DNA of 64,000 nt from Collinsella sp. AF33-16 (GTDB lineage: Bacteria; Actinomycetota; Coriobacteriia; Coriobacteriales; Coriobacteriaceae). Where the stretch lies: the NCBI RefSeq assembly GCF_003475325.1, contig NZ_QRQC01000014.1, positions 1 through 64,000 of the forward strand, written 5' to 3'. Below, one piece after another: positions 24,385 to 35,203 of the stretch. Positions within the stretch are counted from its first letter, which is position 1, and every line of letters starts with the position of its first letter. The translations under genes and the position numbers were made by a program. The notes under the pieces were generated by a model. The model had not been told where the DNA came from and did not search any database. It saw only the letters and a list, made by a program, of their open reading frames with translations.

Positions 24385-25383
24385 TTGGCACGATCTTCGG
24401 GTTTCTCCACAAATCTGAATACCAAGCGACAATCAACGGGTATGCGCCCGTTGATTGTTTTCAGCCTGATTTCGGTGTTGCTGCTCACGTTTTACATCCG
24501 TGAGGGCGAGGCGGGGCCGATTCATGCCGTGCGCTCGGGTGTGACGACGATTACCTCGCCGATACGCTTTGTGGGCTCGGCTGTGGCGGCTCCCTTCAAT
24601 GCGATTGGCAACGTGTTCTCTAACCTTACGGCGTCGCAGGACACGCTCGACGAGCTTAAGAAGCAAAACGAGGAGCTGACCTCTAAGGTCGCCGAGCTCT
24701 CCGAGGCCCAAAAGACTGCTGAGCGTCTGGAGGGGCTGGTCGGCCTGCAGTCTACCTACAACCTCAAATCGACCGCAGCTCGTATCGTTGGTGCTTCGGG
24801 CGATGCCTGGACTTCGACCGTAACCATCGACAAGGGTTCTGCCGACGGGCTTTCCATCAACATGCCTGTGACGAGTTCGGCCGGTGTTATCGGACAGATC
24901 ATCGAAGTTTCGGCCAAGACATCGACCGTGCGCCTGATTGGCGACGAGAGCTCGGGCGTGTCCGCCATGGTGCAGGACACGCGCGCCCAGGGCATGCTGC
25001 AGGGTCAGGCTGACGGCACGCTGCGTCTTGAGTACGTGAGCGTCGACTCCGACGTTAAGGTTGGCGACATCATCGTGACCTCGGGCATTGGCGGTGTGTT
25101 CCCCAAGGGCCTTCCGCTCGGCACCGTCTCGTCGGTTGAGAAATCGGCAAACGACGTGTACTACACCATTGTGGTACGCGCTCAGACAACGGCCGAGAAC
25201 AACGAGGAAGTGCTGGTCATCACCTCGCTGACCGACGAACAGTCGGCCTCGGATGAGGACGTGAGCACCGCTAATAGCACGCCGCAGGGAACGTCGCGCG
25301 ATGCTGCGACCAAGACGAAGGACGAGAGCTCGGATGACGGTTCCGACACGTCCGAGACGACCGATTCCGGCTCGAGCGAATAG
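24385..25383 (+). CDS. mreC: Rod shape-determining protein MreC
   Basis: Bitopic scaffold protein that links MreB to PBP2 and RodA. A membrane helix (LIVFSLISVLLLTFYI) at about residues 23-38 is followed by a coiled coil near 85-115 and the beta-rich MreC domain with VTSSAGVIGQI. The C-terminal tail of about 50 residues is Ser/Asp/Glu-rich and probably disordered. Start is TTG 24385 with AAGGTGG eight bases upstream. Length 332. Confidence 0.95.
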   Translation: MARSSGFSTNLNTKRQSTGMRPLIVFSLISVLLLTFYIREGEAGPIHAVRSGVTTITSPIRFVGSAVAAPFNAIGNVFSNLTASQDTLDELKKQNEELTSKVAELSEAQKTAERLEGLVGLQSTYNLKSTAARIVGASGDAWTSTVTIDKGSADGLSINMPVTSSAGVIGQIIEVSAKTSTVRLIGDESSGVSAMVQDTRAQGMLQGQADGTLRLEYVSVDSDVKVGDIIVTSGIGGVFPKGLPLGTVSSVEKSANDVYYTIVVRAQTTAENNEEVLVITSLTDEQSASDEDVSTANSTPQGTSRDAATKTKDESSDDGSDTSETTDSGSSE

Positions 25384-25394
25384 GGGGCATGTCC

Positions 25395-25961
25395 ATGGAT
25401 CTACACGAGCAGGGGATGAGCTCCCGCACGTTTGTAATCGCCGCCATCGTGTGCGTGCTGCTGCAGGCAGGCCTGGCACCGCAGATCTCCATTGCGGGCG
25501 GTCGCGTCAACTTCATGATTATCCTGGTGTGCCTAAGCGTGTTCTCGGGCGACCCGACCCGTGCCGTCGTGTGCGGTTTTTGCAGCGGCTTGTTTTATGA
25601 CCTGTCCGCTGCCGTGCCGGTGGGAGTTATGTCGCTCCTGCTGACCGTGGGTTCTTTTGCCCTGGTGCACAGCGCTGCCGGTCAAACGAGCGGTACCCCG
25701 AGTGCGCGCGGCATCACTGTGGGCGCCTTTGCGCTCGTCATTAATGTGATCTACAGCATCATCTTGCTGTTTATGGGTATGGAGACGAGCTTTGTCGTGG
25801 CGATCTTCGGCCATGCGCTGCCGTCTTCGATCCTGACGGGTCTGGTTGCCATTCCGTTTTTGATGTCCGGCGTCGTGCCGCAGTCCGGTTATGGATTCTC
25901 CGCACGTGGCGGACGCCAGACGGGCATGCGCTTTAAGCCCAAGACCCGTAAGCTCAAATAG
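25395..25961 (+). CDS. mreD: Rod shape-determining protein MreD
   Basis: Small polytopic partner of MreC, about five membrane helices in 188 residues. The conserved segment FCSGLFYDLSAAVPVG lies in the middle, and the C-terminus is short and basic. ATG 25395 is preferred over ATG 25389 because AGGGGG, overlapping the mreC stop, is seven bases upstream. It lies 11 bases after mreC and 13 before mrdA. Confidence 0.93.
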   Translation: MDLHEQGMSSRTFVIAAIVCVLLQAGLAPQISIAGGRVNFMIILVCLSVFSGDPTRAVVCGFCSGLFYDLSAAVPVGVMSLLLTVGSFALVHSAAGQTSGTPSARGITVGAFALVINVIYSIILLFMGMETSFVVAIFGHALPSSILTGLVAIPFLMSGVVPQSGYGFSARGGRQTGMRFKPKTRKLK

Positions 25962-25974
25962 GGGAGGCCCGTAG

Positions 25975-28044
25975 ATGTCTTCCCAGATGACGGTTATTAT
26001 CGCCGGTATCGTGCTGGTTGTGGCCATCGTGGTCGCGCTGGTCATCATGCGTCGCGGCGATTCCCGTTTTACCTACGATACGCAGCATGGAACGGCCCCG
26101 CGCGCCACCGAGGGCGAGGGCAATACCGCGGCGACCGCCTTTAAGGGCCGCTTCTCCATCCTCACCACGGGTGTGGGCGCGATGTTCGCGGCGCTTGCCG
26201 TCAAGCTGTGGGGCATGCAGATGGTCTCGTCGGACTATTATGAAAAGCAGGCTAATAGTAATCAGACGCGCACCGTTACCACACCCGCTGTGCGCGGCCG
26301 CATCCTCGACCGCAATGGCGTGGCACTTGTCCAGAACCGTCCCTCACTTGCTGTCGTGGCCTACCGCGACCTTGCCGAGGATGAGGTTCTGGTTCGCCAT
26401 CTTGCCAACGTGCTCGGTATGCCCTACGTGGCGGTTCTGCGCAATATTCAGGACAATTCCGAGGGCGCCCAGAGCCTGCATACCATCGCGACGGACGTCC
26501 GTCGCTCCACGGTTGCCTATATCAAGGAGCACGCCGGCGAGTTCCCGGGCGTCAAGATTGCCGAGCGTACCGAGCGCCAGTACCCGTACGGCGAGACGGC
26601 CTGTCACATTTTGGGCTATACCGGCACCATTACCTCCGAGCAGCTTGAGGCCCAGAATAAGAAAACCTCTGGCGACGATGATGCTTCTGCTGGCCGGATT
26701 ACGTACCAGTCGGGCGATATCGTGGGCCAGGCGGGTGTTGAGAGCTACTACGAAAACCTGCTGCAGGGTATTCGTGGCGAGCAGACCGTCAAGGTCGATG
26801 CCTCGGGCAATGTGACCGGTCAGGCCGGCGCCGTGCCCGCCAAGGCCGGCTCCGACATTAAGCTCACGCTCGACCTCAAGATCCAACAGGCCTGTGAGAC
26901 GGCGCTGGCGAGCGCCATCGAGCTTGCCAAGACCACTGGCTACAGCAATGCCGGCAACGGCGCTGTGGTGTGTCTCGATCCCAACAACGGCGAGATCCTG
27001 GGCATGGCGAGCGAGCCCAAGTTCGATCCGTCCGTCTTTATCGGCGGCGTCTCAAATGACGTGTGGACCGAGCTCAATGATGACAAGGGTTCGCACCCGC
27101 TGCTCAACCGCGCCATTAGCGGACAGTACATGTCGGCCTCGACCATCAAGCCGCTCTCGGCACTGGCCGGTCTTGAGTTTGGAACCTACACTTCAACGCA
27201 GACAACCAACTGCACGGGCTATTGGACGGGCCTGGGCAAGGCTTGGGGCAAGCGCTGCTGGCTGACGTCTGGACACGGCACCATGACGCTGCAGTCGGGT
27301 ATCGCCAACTCGTGCGACCCCGTCTTCTACGACATGGGCAAGGCCTTCTTTTATGACGAGCAACATTCCGAGGGCCTGCAGGAGGTCTTTCGTCGCTGGG
27401 GCCTAGGCAAGACCTGCGGTATCGATCTGCCGAGTGAGGGCGCGGGCCGTATTCCCGATGCCGAGTGGAAAGAGTCGTACTTTACCGACGCCTCTGCCGA
27501 GGACCGCAAGTGGAATGCCGGCGATATGACCAACATTGCCATCGGCCAGGGCGACATCCTGGTGACGCCTCTGCAGATGGCATGCGCCTACATGGGCCTC
27601 GCCAACGGCGGTAAGCAGTACGTGCCTCACGTGTTTTTGTCTGCCGTGTCGCGCGATGGCGACGGCGATGCCTATAAGTACAACGGCAAAGGCAAGAAGA
27701 AGCGCCTGGAGGCCAAGATCAACAGCGATTCGGATTTGGCTCTTGTTCGCAACGGCATGCACGACGTGATTTACACGGCATCGACGTCCCTGGCGGCTCA
27801 CTTTGGCACCCTGACGCCGCAGGTATACGGCAAGTCGGGCACGGGCGAGAAAAGCGGCGAGGACGAATACGCGTGGTTTTGCGCCTATGCGCCGGCCGAT
27901 GATCCCAAGTATGTCATCGCTACTGTTCTGGAGCAGGGCGGCGGCGGCTCAGATACCGCGATGCATGTCGTGCGCGATGTGCTCGGCGTGATTTATGACG
28001 AGCCCGATACCTCTTCGGCCTCGGGCGATTCTTCGGTTCGATAG
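25975..28044 (+). CDS. mrdA: Penicillin-binding protein 2 (elongation transpeptidase)
   Basis: Monofunctional class B transpeptidase that cross-links peptidoglycan during elongation with RodA. The acyl-serine motif is STIK near residues 388-391, the second motif lies in NSCDP, and KSGTG is near 619. The N-terminal non-catalytic pedestal begins with RGRILDRNG. Two hydrophobic stretches occur, at residues 5-25 and 55-75, instead of the single anchor usual in PBP2, so an extra N-terminal helix has been added. Length 689. mreD and rodA flank it within 15 bases. Confidence 0.95.
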   Translation: MSSQMTVIIAGIVLVVAIVVALVIMRRGDSRFTYDTQHGTAPRATEGEGNTAATAFKGRFSILTTGVGAMFAALAVKLWGMQMVSSDYYEKQANSNQTRTVTTPAVRGRILDRNGVALVQNRPSLAVVAYRDLAEDEVLVRHLANVLGMPYVAVLRNIQDNSEGAQSLHTIATDVRRSTVAYIKEHAGEFPGVKIAERTERQYPYGETACHILGYTGTITSEQLEAQNKKTSGDDDASAGRITYQSGDIVGQAGVESYYENLLQGIRGEQTVKVDASGNVTGQAGAVPAKAGSDIKLTLDLKIQQACETALASAIELAKTTGYSNAGNGAVVCLDPNNGEILGMASEPKFDPSVFIGGVSNDVWTELNDDKGSHPLLNRAISGQYMSASTIKPLSALAGLEFGTYTSTQTTNCTGYWTGLGKAWGKRCWLTSGHGTMTLQSGIANSCDPVFYDMGKAFFYDEQHSEGLQEVFRRWGLGKTCGIDLPSEGAGRIPDAEWKESYFTDASAEDRKWNAGDMTNIAIGQGDILVTPLQMACAYMGLANGGKQYVPHVFLSAVSRDGDGDAYKYNGKGKKKRLEAKINSDSDLALVRNGMHDVIYTASTSLAAHFGTLTPQVYGKSGTGEKSGEDEYAWFCAYAPADDPKYVIATVLEQGGGGSDTAMHVVRDVLGVIYDEPDTSSASGDSSVR

Positions 28045-28053
28045 GAGGTTGCG

Positions 28054-29280
28054 ATGGATTTTTCTCCGGCGGATCTGTTCCGTTCAACCAAGACCGGCTC
28101 TCGCAGCAGCCTGGACCGCGTCAACAAGCAACTTTCGGCCTCGCGCGGCACGTTTCGCCAAAAGGTGCATATCGGTGTGCTCGTGGCCACAGTGGCGCTC
28201 GTCGCCTACGGTGCCATCATTATCTGGTCGGCTTCGCAGTTTAAGGCCGATGCTTCGTTCTCACGCCATCTGCTGGGAATTGGTATCGGGGCGTTGCTGG
28301 CGGTGCTGGTCTGGCGTACCGACCTGCGCGGTATTTCCAATTTCTCGACGGCGTTGCTCGTCATCGACCTGATCGTGATCTTCTCGCCCAAGATTCCGGG
28401 TTTGTCCTATACGGGCGGTCTGGGCATGACGGGCTGGATCAAGATTCCCGGTATCGGCTTGACATTCCAGCCGGTCGAGCTTGCCAAGCTCATCACCATC
28501 TTCTTTATTGCCACGCTTGGCTCGCAGTATAACGGCCGCATCGATACCGTTCGCGACTACGTCAAGCTCTGCGGCATGCTGTCCATCCCGTTTTTGGCCG
28601 TCGTCGCCATGGGCGACCTGGGCTCGGGCCTGGTCGTGCTGGTCTCGGGCGCCATCGTCATCTGCATGAGCGGTGCGCGCCGCGAATGGGTGCTGTCGAC
28701 CCTGGCCCTGCTCGTGGGCCTGGTGGCCCTCGTCCTGGCGCTCGATTCGGTCTTTGATTCGTTGCTCGGCCACGATGTGCTCATCAAGCAGTATCAGATG
28801 AACCGCCTGACGGTCTTTATCGACCCCGATAATGCCGATTCGGACGATGCCTACAACCTGCAGCAGTCGCTTATCGCCGTTGGCTCGGGTGGCTTCTTTG
28901 GTAAGGGTTTGGGCCATGCGACGCAGTCGGCCGGCGGCTTTCTGCCTGAGTTCCACACCGACTTCGTCTTCGCCTTCCTGTCCGAGACCTTTGGCTTTTG
29001 CGGTTCCTTTTTGCTCCTATGCCTCTACGTGCTGCTGATCTTTTCGACGATTCGCGTCGCCTTTAAGTGTGAGTCGCTGTTCTTGCGTCTTTCGTGTGTG
29101 GGCATCGTTGGCATGTGGGCGTTCCAGACCTTCGAAAACATCGGCATGTGCATCGGCATGATGCCGATTACCGGTATTCCGCTACCGTTTATTAGCTTCG
29201 GTTCGTCTTCGATGATGATTCAGCTGCTGACGGTGGGTATCGTACAATCCATATGGCGGCATCGTTCGGGCGCCGCGTAA
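28054..29280 (+). CDS. rodA: Peptidoglycan glycosyltransferase RodA (SEDS family)
   Basis: Polytopic SEDS glycosyltransferase that polymerises lipid II in the elongasome with PBP2. About ten membrane helices. The family stretches GDLGSGLV and ITGIPLPFISFGSSSM near the C-terminus are clear. A 45-residue charged cytoplasmic N-terminus precedes the first helix. Length 408; GGAGG before ATG 28054. Genes mrdA and rodA are adjacent as in most rods. Confidence 0.96.
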   Translation: MDFSPADLFRSTKTGSRSSLDRVNKQLSASRGTFRQKVHIGVLVATVALVAYGAIIIWSASQFKADASFSRHLLGIGIGALLAVLVWRTDLRGISNFSTALLVIDLIVIFSPKIPGLSYTGGLGMTGWIKIPGIGLTFQPVELAKLITIFFIATLGSQYNGRIDTVRDYVKLCGMLSIPFLAVVAMGDLGSGLVVLVSGAIVICMSGARREWVLSTLALLVGLVALVLALDSVFDSLLGHDVLIKQYQMNRLTVFIDPDNADSDDAYNLQQSLIAVGSGGFFGKGLGHATQSAGGFLPEFHTDFVFAFLSETFGFCGSFLLLCLYVLLIFSTIRVAFKCESLFLRLSCVGIVGMWAFQTFENIGMCIGMMPITGIPLPFISFGSSSMMIQLLTVGIVQSIWRHRSGAA

Positions 29281-29298
29281 CCGCTGGAGGGGTTTGCT

Positions 29299-30228
29299 AT
29301 GAAAATTCCCGTAGATAAGCTGACCCGCGCTTTTAAGATGGGCGCGTCCGTTAAGAAGGATTCCGATACGCCGGTGCGCGTCTCGGTCTATCTGGATTCG
29401 TCCGCCTCGCGCTTTCTGGCCGAGACGGTGCGTGACGCCTTTGTGCCGCAGACGACCTCGGGCATTGTGCGCGTCGAGCGTCTGGGGGAGGAGCGAATTG
29501 CTCCAAAGACCGATACCGATGTGGTACTGGTGCTCTCGTGCGGTTCCGACCGCTTGGAGAGTGCCGTGCAGGAGCTCGTGATCGCCGGCGCGCCCGTGTG
29601 CGTGCTTGCCGAGTCTGCTGTGGAGGTGCCGTTTATCGAGGAGTCCACGCCCATGCTCGGCGTGGTGGCGGCAACCGATAAGACGTATCTGCTCGAGACG
29701 CTTGCCCGCTGGATTCTCGATCGCACCGAAAAGGAAACGGCTTTTGCGGCGAACTTTGCCTTCATGCGCATCGCGGCGGCCAATCGTATCATTACCTCGT
29801 GCGCGCTCACCAATATGGCGACCGGTGCGCTGGTGTTTTTGCCGGGCGCCGATTATCCCGTTATGGCGCTGGCTCAGGTGGGCATGCTCTTTGAGCTCGC
29901 TGCCATCTTTGGACGCGGCATTAAGCCCGAGCGCGGCTACGAGGTCGCAGGCGTGCTCGCCGGCGGTCTGGTGATTCGCGCTGTTACCCGCGCATTGGTG
30001 AAGCGGACGCCGCACATCGGCTTTGCCGTTAAGGCGCTTACCGCCGCCGCGGGTACCTATGGCATGGGTCGCGCGCTCGTGTCGCTCTACGAGCGCGATG
30101 TCGACTACAGCCGCGCCAACGAGGTCGCTGCCGCCACGTTCTCGCGCGTTCGCGACCTGGTGACCACGGTCGCCGGTGCCACCCGTCCTATGGCGTCCTA
30201 CCAAGACGCATCCGATCTCGCTGCTTAG
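29299..30228 (+). CDS. DUF697-like membrane-associated protein, function unknown
   Basis: A 309-residue protein. Residues about 28-140 form an alpha/beta domain with alternating strands (VVLVLSCGSDR, APVCVLAES) but no P-loop. From about residue 160 a region with hydrophobic helices, ANRIITSCALTNMATGALVFLPGADYPV, resembles the DUF697 domain found next to some GTPases. There is no GTPase domain here. GGAGGGG before ATG 29299. It sits between rodA and the radical SAM gene with gaps under 20 bases, so it belongs to the operon, but no role can be assigned. Confidence 0.75.
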   Translation: MKIPVDKLTRAFKMGASVKKDSDTPVRVSVYLDSSASRFLAETVRDAFVPQTTSGIVRVERLGEERIAPKTDTDVVLVLSCGSDRLESAVQELVIAGAPVCVLAESAVEVPFIEESTPMLGVVAATDKTYLLETLARWILDRTEKETAFAANFAFMRIAAANRIITSCALTNMATGALVFLPGADYPVMALAQVGMLFELAAIFGRGIKPERGYEVAGVLAGGLVIRAVTRALVKRTPHIGFAVKALTAAAGTYGMGRALVSLYERDVDYSRANEVAAATFSRVRDLVTTVAGATRPMASYQDASDLAA

Positions 30229-30238
30229 GGGTTTTCCG

Positions 30239-32116
30239 TTGCGCGTTCCGTATCAAGACTGTTTTCATTTAATTGAGCCACTGCTCGCCAAGGTCGAGAA
30301 GCCGAGTCGCTATATCGACCACGAGTGGGGCACGCTCTCAAAGGCCGATGCCGACTATCGCTGCTGCATGATCTATCCGGACGTGTATGAGGTCGGTCTG
30401 CCCAACCAGGGCATCGCCATTCTCTACAACATCCTAAATCAGGCCGAGGGCATTTCCTGCGAGCGCGGCTACGTGCCGTGGCCCGATATGGGCGATGCGA
30501 TGCGCGAGGCGGGGATTCCGCTGCTGTCGCTCGAGGGCGCAACGCCCGTGGCATCGTTCGACATCGTCGGCATGCACGTGCCGCACGAGATGGCTGTGAC
30601 AAACTTCCTCGAAGCGCTCGATCTCGCTGGCATTCCGCTGTTAGCTGCCGACCGTACCGAGGACGATCCCATCATCGTCGCCGGTGGTCCCTCGGTGTAT
30701 AACCCCGAGCCGTACGCGGCCTTTTTCGATGCCATCCTCATTGGCGAGGGCGAGGAGTCGCTGCTCGAGATCTGCCAGCTGCATCGCCGCCTGCGCGACG
30801 AGGGCATCTCGCGCGCCCAGATTGTCGAGCAGCTCGCGACGGTCGCCGGTACCTATGTGCCGTCCCTGTATGAGGTGCGCTATGACGAGCCCTGCTCCCC
30901 GCATGGCTACACCGTGCCGCGCGAGGGCAAGGATGCGCCGACCGTGGTCTACAAGCGCGTCGTCGAGGACTTTGGTGCCACCAATCCACTTTCTCAGTCG
31001 TGTGTGCCGTATGCGCAGCTCGTCCACGATCGCCTGTCTATCGAGATCTTGCGTGGCTGCGCCCGCGGCTGCCGTTTTTGCCAAGCAGGCATGACGTATC
31101 GTCCGGTACGCGAGCGCTCGGCCGACCAGATCGTGTCATCGGTGATCCAGGGCTTGGAAAAGACTGGCTATGACGAGGTGTCGCTTACGTCGCTCTCCAC
31201 GACCGACCACTCCTGCATTCGTGACGTGCTCGGCAGGCTCAACCGTCGCCTGGAGGATACGGGTATTCGCGTGTCTATTCCGTCGCAGCGCCTGGATTCG
31301 TTTGGCGTGGATATGGCCGAGTCGGTCGCCGGCGAAAAGAAGGGCGGCCTGACGTTCGCGCCCGAGGCCGGCAGCCAGCGCATGCGCGACATCATTAACA
31401 AGAACGTGACCGAGGAGGACCTGGATCGTGCGGCTAAGGCGGCCTTCGAGGCCGGCTGGAACCGCATGAAGCTCTACTTTATGATGGGCCTTCCCGGCGA
31501 GCGCGACGAGGACATCGTGGCCATCGCCAATCTGGCCGATCACGTGCTGGAGCTCGGTCGTTCCGTGGTGCCCAAGGCTCGTCGCGGCTCGATCTCGGTG
31601 TCCATCTCGGTTTCGGTCTTTATCCCCAAGGCTGCCACGCCGTTCCAGTGGTGCCCGCAGCTCGACTACGACGACGTCAAGCGTCGTCAGAAGCTGCTCA
31701 TCACGAGCGTTCGCAACCGTGCCGTCCGCGTGCATTACCACGATGCCGAGACCTCGCTCATCGAGGCCGCGCTCTCCCGCGCCGGTCGTGACATGACGCC
31801 CGTCATCATCGATGCTTGGCGCTCGGGGTCTCGCTTTGACGCCTGGGTAGAGCATTTCTCGCTCGATAACTGGAAGGAGGCTGCCGCCAAAAACGGCATC
31901 GACCTCAATGAGCTCGTGCACCTGCCCTACGAGTTGGACTGGCGTCTGCCGTGGGAGCATGTGAGCCCCGGCTGCACGCGCGGCTTCCTCGAGCGCGAGT
32001 ACCGTCGCTCGCTCGAGGGTTTCACGACTCCCGACTGCACCCGCACGTCGTGCACCGGCTGCGGAATCTGCCCCACGCTCCACGTCAAGAATGTATTGAT
32101 GGGTGATCGCGCATGA
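30239..32116 (+). CDS. B12-binding-type radical SAM protein (TIGR03960-like)
   Basis: A 625-residue radical SAM enzyme. An N-terminal region resembling a cobalamin-binding fold (CMIYPDVYEVGLPNQG onward) precedes the [4Fe-4S] motif CARGCRFC near residues 274-281, which binds the cluster that splits S-adenosylmethionine. A Cys-rich C-terminus (CTRTSCTGCGICP) may hold another cluster. I take TTG 30239 as the start because AGGGG sits seven bases upstream. It overlaps the next gene (DUF2344) by four bases (ATGA). In other bacteria the two occur as one fused protein next to rplU. The substrate is not established. Confidence 0.9.
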   Translation: MRVPYQDCFHLIEPLLAKVEKPSRYIDHEWGTLSKADADYRCCMIYPDVYEVGLPNQGIAILYNILNQAEGISCERGYVPWPDMGDAMREAGIPLLSLEGATPVASFDIVGMHVPHEMAVTNFLEALDLAGIPLLAADRTEDDPIIVAGGPSVYNPEPYAAFFDAILIGEGEESLLEICQLHRRLRDEGISRAQIVEQLATVAGTYVPSLYEVRYDEPCSPHGYTVPREGKDAPTVVYKRVVEDFGATNPLSQSCVPYAQLVHDRLSIEILRGCARGCRFCQAGMTYRPVRERSADQIVSSVIQGLEKTGYDEVSLTSLSTTDHSCIRDVLGRLNRRLEDTGIRVSIPSQRLDSFGVDMAESVAGEKKGGLTFAPEAGSQRMRDIINKNVTEEDLDRAAKAAFEAGWNRMKLYFMMGLPGERDEDIVAIANLADHVLELGRSVVPKARRGSISVSISVSVFIPKAATPFQWCPQLDYDDVKRRQKLLITSVRNRAVRVHYHDAETSLIEAALSRAGRDMTPVIIDAWRSGSRFDAWVEHFSLDNWKEAAAKNGIDLNELVHLPYELDWRLPWEHVSPGCTRGFLEREYRRSLEGFTTPDCTRTSCTGCGICPTLHVKNVLMGDRA

Positions 32117-32925
32117 GTGAGCGCCTGACTGACAACCCCACGCTCTTTAGGCTTCGTGTTCGCTATGGCAAGCGCGATCGCCTTAAGTACCTGGGCCATC
32201 TCGAAGTAATCCATACCATTGAGCGCATCGTGCGCCGTGCGGGACTTCCCTATGCCGTCACGCAGGGCTTCTCTCCGCACATGCGCGTGGGCTTCTCTTC
32301 GGCACTACCGGTGGGTACGTCGTCGACCTGCGAGTGGTATGACCTGTTTATGACCGAGTTCGTGGCGCTCGACGAGGCGTTTGGGCGTCTGGCTGCGGCG
32401 TCTCCGGCCGATCTGGCACCCATTGAGGCAGCGTACATCGACGTGCGCACGCCGGCGTTGACGGCGCAGCTTACGCGCCTGTCGTATCGCATCGATCTAC
32501 ACTTGGATCTCGAGGCGCCCGTAAGCGCCGACGAGGTGCGTCGTGCGATCGACACGTTGCGCGCGGACCATGGCATCGACTACGCGCGCGGCAAAAAGAG
32601 CAAGCGCTTGGATTTGGATCACACGCTCGTGGGCTATGAGCTCACGGCGGGGGAGCGCCCTGACCATTTGGTGCTCATGCTCGACACCCATGCCGATAAC
32701 GAGGGCTCCATGCGTCCGGAAATTTTGCTTTCCGCTGCTGATGTTTTGTTGCAGGGCTTGACCCCGGGCGTGGATGCACCTATTGTTTCCACCGGTATGC
32801 AAGACCTCGTGACCATCTGCTCCTACGATGTCGAGCGTCAGAATCAAGCATGCGAGGACGACGAGGGCCGACTCGTCAGCCCCATACCTGTGCGAACTTG
32901 TGGATTTGCTCCACATACTCGTTGA
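32113..32925 (+). CDS. DUF2344 / TIGR03936 radical SAM-associated protein
   Basis: A 270-residue partner of the preceding radical SAM protein, sometimes its C-terminal half in fused homologues. It begins LRVRYGKRDRLKYLGHLEV and contains QGFSPHMRVGFSSALPVG, both family hallmarks, with a conserved basic face suggesting RNA binding. The ATGA overlap with the upstream gene means coupled translation in roughly equal amounts. It ends just before the rplU promoter. A role in RNA or ribosome modification is a guess from context. Confidence 0.88.
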   Translation: MSERLTDNPTLFRLRVRYGKRDRLKYLGHLEVIHTIERIVRRAGLPYAVTQGFSPHMRVGFSSALPVGTSSTCEWYDLFMTEFVALDEAFGRLAAASPADLAPIEAAYIDVRTPALTAQLTRLSYRIDLHLDLEAPVSADEVRRAIDTLRADHGIDYARGKKSKRLDLDHTLVGYELTAGERPDHLVLMLDTHADNEGSMRPEILLSAADVLLQGLTPGVDAPIVSTGMQDLVTICSYDVERQNQACEDDEGRLVSPIPVRTCGFAPHTR

Positions 32926-32950
32926 CGGGGGTATTTTCGCCTGCTACTAT
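32922..32950 (+). promoter_or_regulatory. Promoter of rplU-rpmA
   Basis: TTGACG (32922-32927), 17-base spacer, TACTAT (32945-32950), overlapping the end of the DUF2344 gene. Confidence 0.85.
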
Positions 32951-32992
32951 ATTCGGCTGTTGCACTAACTGATGCATGAAGGGCAAGTAAAC

Positions 32993-33367
32993 ATGTACGC
33001 AATCGTTAACACGGGCGGCAAGCAGTACAAGGTCGCCACCGACGATGTCATCACCGTCGAGAAGATCGAGGGCAATGAGGGCGACAAGGTCACCCTGCCG
33101 GTCATCTTCCTCAACGATGGTAAGAAGATCGTCACCGATCCCGACAAGCTGGCCAAGGCCAAGGTTACCGCTCAGATCGTTGAGCAGTTCAAGGGCGAGA
33201 AGCAGCTGGTCTTCAAGTTCCACAAGCGTAAGCGCTATCGTCGTCTGAAGGGTCACCGTCAGCAGCTCACCAAGCTGAAGATCGTGAAGGTCCAGGCTAC
33301 GTCCCGCGCCAAGAAGGCTGTCAAGGCAGAGGCCGAGGCTGTTGCCGAGGCTCCCGTCGCCGAGTAG
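32993..33367 (+). CDS. rplU: 50S ribosomal protein L21
   Basis: Binds 23S rRNA domain I region with L20. The N-terminus MYAIVNTGGKQYKV is canonical, which fixes ATG 32993 as start, and KRKRYRRLKGHRQQLTKLKI closes the conserved core. L21 is normally about 103 residues; here a 20-residue tail of Ala, Glu, Val and Lys extends it to 124. AAGGG upstream. Same transcript as rpmA. Confidence 0.97.
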   Translation: MYAIVNTGGKQYKVATDDVITVEKIEGNEGDKVTLPVIFLNDGKKIVTDPDKLAKAKVTAQIVEQFKGEKQLVFKFHKRKRYRRLKGHRQQLTKLKIVKVQATSRAKKAVKAEAEAVAEAPVAE

Positions 33368-33400
33368 ATTACACTCGTAACGAAAGAGTAGGTATACACA

Positions 33401-33658
33401 ATGGCACACAAAAAAGGACTCGGTTCCTCCCGTAATGGCCGTGACTCCCGCGGTCAGCGCCTTGGCACGAAGCGCTATGCCGGCCAGACGGTAACCACGG
33501 GCACGATTCTCGTCCGTCAGCACGGCACTCACATCCACCCGGGTGAGAACGTTGGCCGTGGCAAGGACGACACGCTGTTCGCGCTGGTCGACGGTACCGT
33601 TGAGTTCCACAAGGGTATCAAGCACAGGGTCAGCGTACGCCCGCTCGCGAACGCGTAA
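33401..33658 (+). CDS. rpmA: 50S ribosomal protein L27
   Basis: L27 reaches the peptidyl-transferase centre with its N-terminus. The protein (85 residues) starts [16 protein letters not shown], the form without the cleaved N-terminal extension seen in many Firmicutes, and carries [16 protein letters not shown]. It lies 33 bases after rplU and ends before a strong terminator. Confidence 0.98.
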   Translation: MAHKKGLGSSRNGRDSRGQRLGTKRYAGQTVTTGTILVRQHGTHIHPGENVGRGKDDTLFALVDGTVEFHKGIKHRVSVRPLANA

Positions 33659-33683
33659 TTCACCCTTCATAGAGCACATATGT

Positions 33684-33726
33684 GGGAGGCACTTGAGTTT
33701 TAGGATTCAAGGGTCTCCCTCTTTTT
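33684..33726 (+). terminator. Terminator between rpmA and obg
   Basis: About 13-bp stem from GGGAGGC.CTTGA to TCAAG.GTCTCCC with one mismatch, followed by TCTTTTT. The obg ribosome site begins directly after, so obg is read by read-through or from a promoter not identified. Confidence 0.85.
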
Positions 33727-33730
33727 GTAG

Positions 33731-35200
<1,470 letters not shown>

Positions 35201-35203
35201 GTC

